NCBI GenBank assembly: GCA_017607445.1 | Contig: JAEVHH010000006.1 | Coordinates: 1,612,001-1,676,000, forward strand | DNA length: 64,000 nt | Direction: 5' to 3' | DNA from: Histoplasma ohiense | Taxonomy: Eukaryota > Ascomycota > Eurotiomycetes > Onygenales > Ajellomycetaceae | In this document: positions 58,929 through 64,000 of the stretch, in pieces | Numbering within the stretch: the stretch's first letter is position 1 | How the letters are laid out: each line of letters opens with the position of its first letter | The notes under the pieces: model-generated | Told to the model about the DNA's origin: nothing | Seen by the model: the letters and a program-made list of their open reading frames with translations, nothing else | Databases searched by the model: none | Translations under genes and position numbers: made by a program

Positions 58929-59462
58929 TGTAACAGACATACTTCAATTAACAATTTGATACTATTCTAATTACAGATTACAAATTGATTAAGAAAAGAA
59001 AGAGAAAAGAAATCAGAAGAAAAGATTGTACAAAGAGAGTTCTTATAGAGGAAAGTTTGAGATGAAAGAATATCAGAAGCCACTCCACAGTGGAGCACAG
59101 AGCAGAAGAACATTAAGAGGTACACATAAAAATCATTAGAAGCTATACAAGTGTGGAATGTGAGGCAGGGGAATCATTGAGAGCTACACAGAAGAATTGT
59201 TAGAGACTATACAAGCACAGAACACAGAGCAGAAGAACATAAGAAGCTACACAGAAGAATTGTTAGAGACTACACAAACACAGAGCACAGAGCAGAAGAA
59301 CATTAAAAGCTACACAGAAGAATCATTAGAAACTACACAAGCATAGAGCACAGAGTGGAAGAACATCGAGGGTTACATGAGGTCACAACAGCCAGGAACA
59401 AGCGGGTGCAGAAGGGGAGTTGATTGCGTAAGTTAATTACTAACAGATGCTAATCTGTCACA
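58929..59462 (-). repeat. 5' LTR of element K
   Basis: Inner end TGTAACAGACATACTTCAAT: four CpGs present in the partner are CpA here. The outer end keeps CpGs (CATCGAGG, AAGCGGGTG, TTGCGTAAG). Confidence 0.9.
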
Positions 59463-59467
59463 CAGAT

Positions 59468-61401
59468 AGTATATCTTATTCTCAGTGGGACAGAGCATCT
59501 GCAAAGATGTTCTCTACTTCAGATTGATAATGAATTGTGAATGAAAAATGGCTAAGAAACAATGATCAACATATATGTCTTTCAGTGAGCTTACAAGTGA
59601 TCATGAAGTACTCTAAGTTCTTATGATTGATAACAATCTCAAACTTTTCAACACTCATAAGTTTGAACTCTCATTCTTTGAAGTATTGTATGATCACTAG
59701 AAGCTTCTTGTTGTAGATCTTGTAGTTGCATTTGATGAGTGACATCTTTTTTAAGATGAAGGTATAGAGTTGTAGAACATTTTTGTTATCATATTGCATC
59801 AGTGTCTCATCTACTATATAATCTGAGATGTCTGTTTTCAGAATTGTATGCTTATTCAGATCAAATGATTATAGCATTGAAGTGTTTGTGAATATACACT
59901 TCAGCTTTTTGAATACTGTGTCTGCTTTGTTGATCCATTGAAATACAGTGTCTTTTCAGATCAGATTCATCAGTGGTTGTATGATATTGAAGAAGTTTTT
60001 GATGAATCTTTGATAGAAGTTGACAAATTCTAGAAAGCTTCTAGTCTCTTTTACTGAGACTGATGTCTCTCAGTTGAGGATTGCTTTCATCTTCTTAGAA
60101 TTCATATATACATCTTTTTCAGTTTTGATAATGAATTCTAGATAGATTGTAGACTTGATTTCAAAGTTACATTTGTCAATGTCCACTTGCAGTCTGACTC
60201 TTCATAGACAGTCAAGCACTTGTCATACATGCTTGCAGTGCTCAGTGAGCAGTTCATCAGTGAAGATCAGAATATTATTCATATATACTGAGATGATCTC
60301 ATTGAGTAGATCTTATAGAGCTCAGTTAATGTATTTCTGAAATGTGCTCAGAGTGTTTGCTAATTCAAAGAAGATCACTGTTCATTCATATAATCTATAA
60401 TGTGTATGAAAAGCAGTTAGCCATTCATCATCTTCATTAATTCTTATCTTATAGAAGGCTGCAGAGATGTCAAGCTTTGTAAATTATTTTACTTTTTCTA
60501 TTCATTTGAGTGTTTTGTTGATGAGTGAGAGAGAGTATTGATTCTTCTGTGTAATTTTGTTGAGTTTTTGATAGTCAATGCAGAATTGTAAGTCTTCTTC
60601 TGATTTCTTTGTGAACAGTACAGATGCTGCAGTGGATGAGTTGTTAATATGAATGAAGCCTTTGTTCAGTAGTCTGTTGAGTGTTTTTTGTAGAATGAGA
60701 AGCTCATTATGTAACATACTGTAGAGAGAATTTCAGAGTGGTTGTGAGTTCTTACTGTTCTTCTTAATGAGCTCAATTGTATGATCTATACTGGGTTCTT
60801 GATGAGAAGGAAGCTTTTCAGCTTCTTTCTTATTGAACACATCTGCAAAGTCTTTGTACAATTCAGATAGTTTCTTACACAGTTTCTTGAGATTTTTGAG
60901 TTCTAGCTTTTCTAACACTTTTTTGATATCTGTTATGCTAGCAGTGAACACTTGGATGTTCTTCTTCTCATATGCTTGATGAGTTAGTAGTTTGTATGCT
61001 TCTGCTGATATCTGGATGAGATCAGCAGTTCTATCAACATTCTTCTCATAAACACAGTCATCTTCTGAAAAAATAAGACAGTGATTGTATGTGTTCAACA
61101 AGGTTCCAAATTCTGTGAGCTATGATAGACTGAGCATTAGATTGTACTCAAGATCTTGTATTTTATATACATATACATTCTTTTTCTTGTGTTCTTCTAT
61201 ATTAACATTAAATCTTACCATGTTGTAGGAGGTGGATCCTCTGGAGCTGTCAAATTCACTGAGTTTACACAGTTTGAAAAAGAGAATACACTGAAGCTTA
61301 TACTTCTCAATCAGCTGAGTGTCTATAAGAGTATAGTGAAGGAAACCACTGTCTATCATTGCTTGTATGTTGACTAAGCTATTTACAATGACAGAGATCA
61401 T
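59468..61401 (-). pseudogene. Pol of element H, first part (protease, RT, RNase H)
   Basis: Protease 61401-61120 with intact Asp-Ser-Gly; linker 61101-60733 is open for 122 codons; RT 60717 to about 60000 with Asn-Asn replacing Asp-Asp around 60275-60264 (plus-strand ATTATTCATATA); RNase H about 59950-59470, where K is inserted. Gln in place of Arg at many sites shows CpG-to-CpA decay in the sense strand. Confidence 0.8.
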
Positions 61402-62486
61402 GATTGTGTTTGTTTGTATTTTCTGCTTGAATCTTCAGCTAGCTTTCTGCTTCTTGAGCTCTTGTCTGTGTTTTAGAGTGAGAGCTTGTCTTTTCTCTGT
61501 TCTTGTCTATCCACAGACAATGCAGTGTTTACATGTGTGGGGGGTTTACTCAGAGTGATCACATTCAGACATTGATTTACAAAGTGCTCTGACTTGTCAC
61601 AGTGTATGCAGATTTCTCTGATGATTCAATCAGCAGCATTCTTCTCTGAGACATTGAAAACTCTCAGATGATTTGTGTTTACATATGAAACTCAGTTCAT
61701 TGATTCTGATTTGAAGGTGGGGAGTGCTGCAGAGTGGTTTGAGACATACACATTTATTCAATGAAATTCTCTGCAATTTTGAAGTGTGCAGAACTGAGAC
61801 AGATCATTGTTCAACAGATGAAGATCAGTGTAGAATTTGCTGTATATTGAGAACTTCAGATGCTTTATACTTCAGTTATGCAACTGAAAGTTCAAGTTAT
61901 TGAATAATATATTGATCTTGATAATGTTGTTCCAGTCTTGCCCATCTGCTTCTAGGAGCTTGCAATTGAATTCAGAAAGATAAGTTGTCAATGCAACATT
62001 TATCTGATGAGTTTGATTAAGTCAGTCTAATATCTTGGCTTGAAGTGTAGGATTGAGGAAGAGAGAGTTGAGTTGTCAGAAGACTAGCTCTGATGTATGC
62101 TGATGATTCTGACAATAACTCATTCAGAGTTGAAATTTTGCTAATGTGTCATCATTCAATCTGCTATGAATATACCACACTTGATTGAATAGCAAGTCTA
62201 TTGCTCATCCATCAATGTTCAATTTGGTGTTCACTTTTGACTTTCATGCAAGGTAGAGTGCTAGATCTCTCTTGTATTTGTTGAGGATTGAAAGCTTCTC
62301 TCTTGAAGGCTTTTTGTAAGGTGTGGGTGAAGAAGAAATGGTGAACACAGAAGTGCTCATCACAGTAAATCATTGTTGCAATTCAGTCATCTGTAGCACT
62401 TACTGCTGGAGAATACTTCATAGATCTAAGTTGTCATCCACTGTGTTCAGATGTAGTGAGTGTTTGTAGAATTGCTCATAGTTCAT
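61380..62486 (-). pseudogene. Gag of Gyp-1 element H
   Basis: ATG at 62486-62484; zinc knuckle around 61610-61570 in decayed form; followed by the pol frame in the -1 register (offset to the protease start at 61401 is 1085, identical to element K). Several TGA codons. Same family gag as A. Confidence 0.75.
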
Positions 62487-62866
62487 TTTGATATCTAAAA
62501 ACATGTAATAATAAAAAAAAAAGAAAAAAGAAATACTTGTAGACACTCAGTTCTCTCACAGACACTATTCACAGTGTTGCAGTGTTAAGCTTTATCAAGC
62601 TTCTTTGTGAATACTATTTGCAGCATTACAGTTTGTAGACACTCAGACTTTGTAGAACATGATTGATTGTGTCTTGAATGCTTAGACACAACAGTCTATA
62701 TAACTAATGATAGAGACACTCAGACTCATGAGAAATCTCTTGTAATGACTAGACACTCAGATCTGTAAACAACACATTTGAATGTAAGAACTGATAACAA
62801 CACACTTGAGTGTAAGAACTAATAATAAGACACTCAGATCTTAAATACAGAAGAATCAATTCATAA

Positions 62867-63399
62867 TGTAACAGATGTACTTCAATTAACAATCTAGCAC
62901 TATTCTAATACAGATTACAAATTGATTAAGAAAAGAAAGAGAAAAGAAATCAGAAGAAAAGATCATATGAAGAGAGTTTTTATAGAGAAAAGTTTGAAAC
63001 AGAACAATATCAGAAGCCACTTCACAGTGAAATGCAGAATGAAAGAACATTAAAAGATATATGTAAGAATTGTTAGAAACTACATGAGTGCAGAGCATGA
63101 AGTAAGAGAATCATTGAGAGCTATACAGAAGAATCATTAGAGACTATATGAGTGCAGAACACAAAGTGAGAGAATGTTAGAAGCTATGTGAAAGAATCAT
63201 TAGAGACTACACAAGCACAGAGCACAGAGCAGAAGAATGTTAAAAGCTATGCAGAAGAATTGTTAGAAATTACACAAGTGCAGAGCATGAAGTGGAAGAA
63301 CATTGAGAGTTGCATGAGGTCACAACAGCCAGAAACAAGTGGGTGCAGAAGAGGAGTTGATTGCGTAAGTTAATTACTAACAGATGCTAACCCATCACA
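62867..63399 (-). repeat. 5' LTR of element H
   Basis: The inner end (TGTAACAGATGTACTTCAAT) has lost CpGs that its partner keeps at the outer end. The outer end retains one in TTGCGTAAG. Leader and PBS adjoin at 62866 downward; the palindrome has one change (AAGCTTTATCAAGCTT, about 62587-62602). Confidence 0.9.
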
Positions 63400-64000
63400 G
63401 TGCTAGACACATATAATTATCAACTCAACACTCTGTCTGACATTCACAATATCTTTCATACAAACCTGCTCCAACCTGCAGCTGAGGATCCATTCCCCTC
63501 ACAGAGAATCTTCAATTGACAGTCACTCATCATTATAGAAGAAGACAATAAACTCAAATGGGAAATTGAAGCAATTCTTGATGATAGAATCAATCACCAC
63601 CACTGTGAATACCTCATCAAATGAGTAGAATACAATCATTCAATCTGAGAATCTGCATTCATCTTGAAGAACACTGCTGCCCTCAACATCTATGAGTCCT
63701 CACTCATCTCAGTAGAGAGGGATAATGTGATGAGTTAGTATCTATTAGTAATTAACTTACACAATCAACTCTTCTTCTGCATTCACTCATTTCTGACTGT
63801 TGTGATCTTGTATAATTCTCAATGTTCTTCCACTCTATACTCTGTATTTGTGTAGTTTCTAACAATTCTTTCACATAGCTTCTTACATTCTTCCACTCTA
63901 TGTTTCACATTTATATAGTTTCTAACAATTCTTCTGCATAGCTCTTAACATTCTTTCACTTCATGCTTCATATTCATATAGTCTCTAACAATTCTTTCAC
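63400..64000 (+). mobile_element. Gyp-1 element J, right part (chromodomain and truncated 3' LTR)
   Basis: Resumes element J after H. 63400-63725 encodes the end of pol: the linker, then a chromodomain (Lys-Trp-Glu-Ile-Glu-Ala-Ile-Leu, Tyr-Leu-Ile-Lys-Trp, Ile-Trp-Glu) and the polypurine tract AGAGAGGGATAA. The 3' LTR starts at 63726 (TGTGATGAG) and is cut by the window end after 275 bp. Confidence 0.9.

Larger units (their letters stand above)
44893..59462 (-). mobile_element. Gyp-1 element K, minus strand, interrupted by a Tc1/mariner element and by Gyp-2 element L
   Basis: LTRs 44893-45426 (3') and 58929-59462 (5'), both 534 bp, with a perfect TSD CAGAT at 44888-44892 and 59463-59467. Subtracting L, the Tc1 element and their TSDs gives about 6.08 kb. 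Inserted in the RNase H region of H. Confidence 0.93.
42746..63399 (-). mobile_element. Gyp-1 element H, minus strand, interrupted by element K
   Basis: LTRs 42746-43278 (3') and 62867-63399 (5'), both 533 bp; TSD GTGTT (42741-42745) against GTGCT (63400-63404), one mismatch. Interior read down the minus strand: leader, gag, protease, RT and RNase H (62866 to 59463), K inserted in RNase H with TSD CAGAT, then integrase and chromodomain (44892 to 43279). Length after removal of K and a TSD copy is about 6.08 kb, the size of element A. Confidence 0.92.

Noticed and set aside
1..64000. Biosynthetic cluster, tRNA or rRNA genes, CRISPR or prokaryotic mobile systems.
   Set aside because: Nothing of the kind was seen on reading both strands; apart from one host gene the window is nested eukaryotic transposons and their relics.

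Overview
The window looks like nuclear DNA of a filamentous ascomycete (Pezizomycotina). Support: one intron-bearing, normal-composition host gene whose product is a fungal WDR59/Mtc5 (Sea3) homologue; chromodomain Ty3/gypsy retrotransposons nested many layers deep; and repeat mutation confined almost entirely to CpG sites (CpG to TpG/CpA), which has turned CGA codons into TGA throughout the transposons. I cannot place the class. Fungal names for families are avoided; I use Gyp-1 (LTR 533-597 bp), Gyp-2 (LTR about 382 bp), Gyp-3 (LTR about 271 bp) and a short non-autonomous element E (LTR 273 bp).

Left complex (1-28144). A Gyp-1 remnant (F, minus, 27483-28144) was hit by a Gyp-2 copy (C, plus, 14554-27482). 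C was hit by a Gyp-3 copy (D, minus, from beyond the left edge to 14553) 12 bp before its gag start, and by a Gyp-1 copy (B, plus, 17059-23260) in its RNase H region. D was in turn hit by element E (plus, 416-3409) and by a Gyp-1 copy (A, plus, 4577-10661). A, B and E have perfect 5-bp target-site duplications (TSDs).

Gene island (28145-34208). About 6 kb of roughly 50% GC, CpG-containing sequence carries one gene on the minus strand, the WDR59/Mtc5 homologue (33635 down to 29071, four exons, one apparent single-base frameshift). Copies of one short dispersed repeat sit at both edges of the island.

Right complex (34209-64000). A copia-gag-like relic with an inverted repeat comes first. Then a Gyp-1 copy (G, plus, from 36371) is interrupted by Gyp-1 copy J (plus, 37465-42745 and 63400 onward). 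J is interrupted by Gyp-1 copy H (minus, 42746-63399), H by Gyp-1 copy K (minus, 44893-59462), and K by a Tc1/mariner DD34E transposon (47980-49312) and a complete Gyp-2 copy L (minus, 49672-56819). Subtracting the insertions restores about 6.08 kb for H and K and 6.2 kb for J, matching the uninterrupted A and B.

What stands out: (1) every retrotransposon family has a primer-binding site complementary to a stretch in the middle of its own LTR just downstream of a TATA-like box, that is, Tf1-type self-priming; (2) CpGs survive at the outer termini of the inserted elements but are lost at the same LTR positions facing inward, so mutation happened after insertion and fades at the edges of the duplication; (3) Gyp-2 carries an extra antisense gene of about 268 codons with a CxxC-x18-CxxC motif, a hydrophobic segment and a coiled coil; (4) the Gyp-1 leader carries a 16-nt perfect palindrome between two hairpins with the same GTGAAT loop, a candidate RNA dimerisation or packaging signal. 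No transposon open reading frame in the window appears intact.
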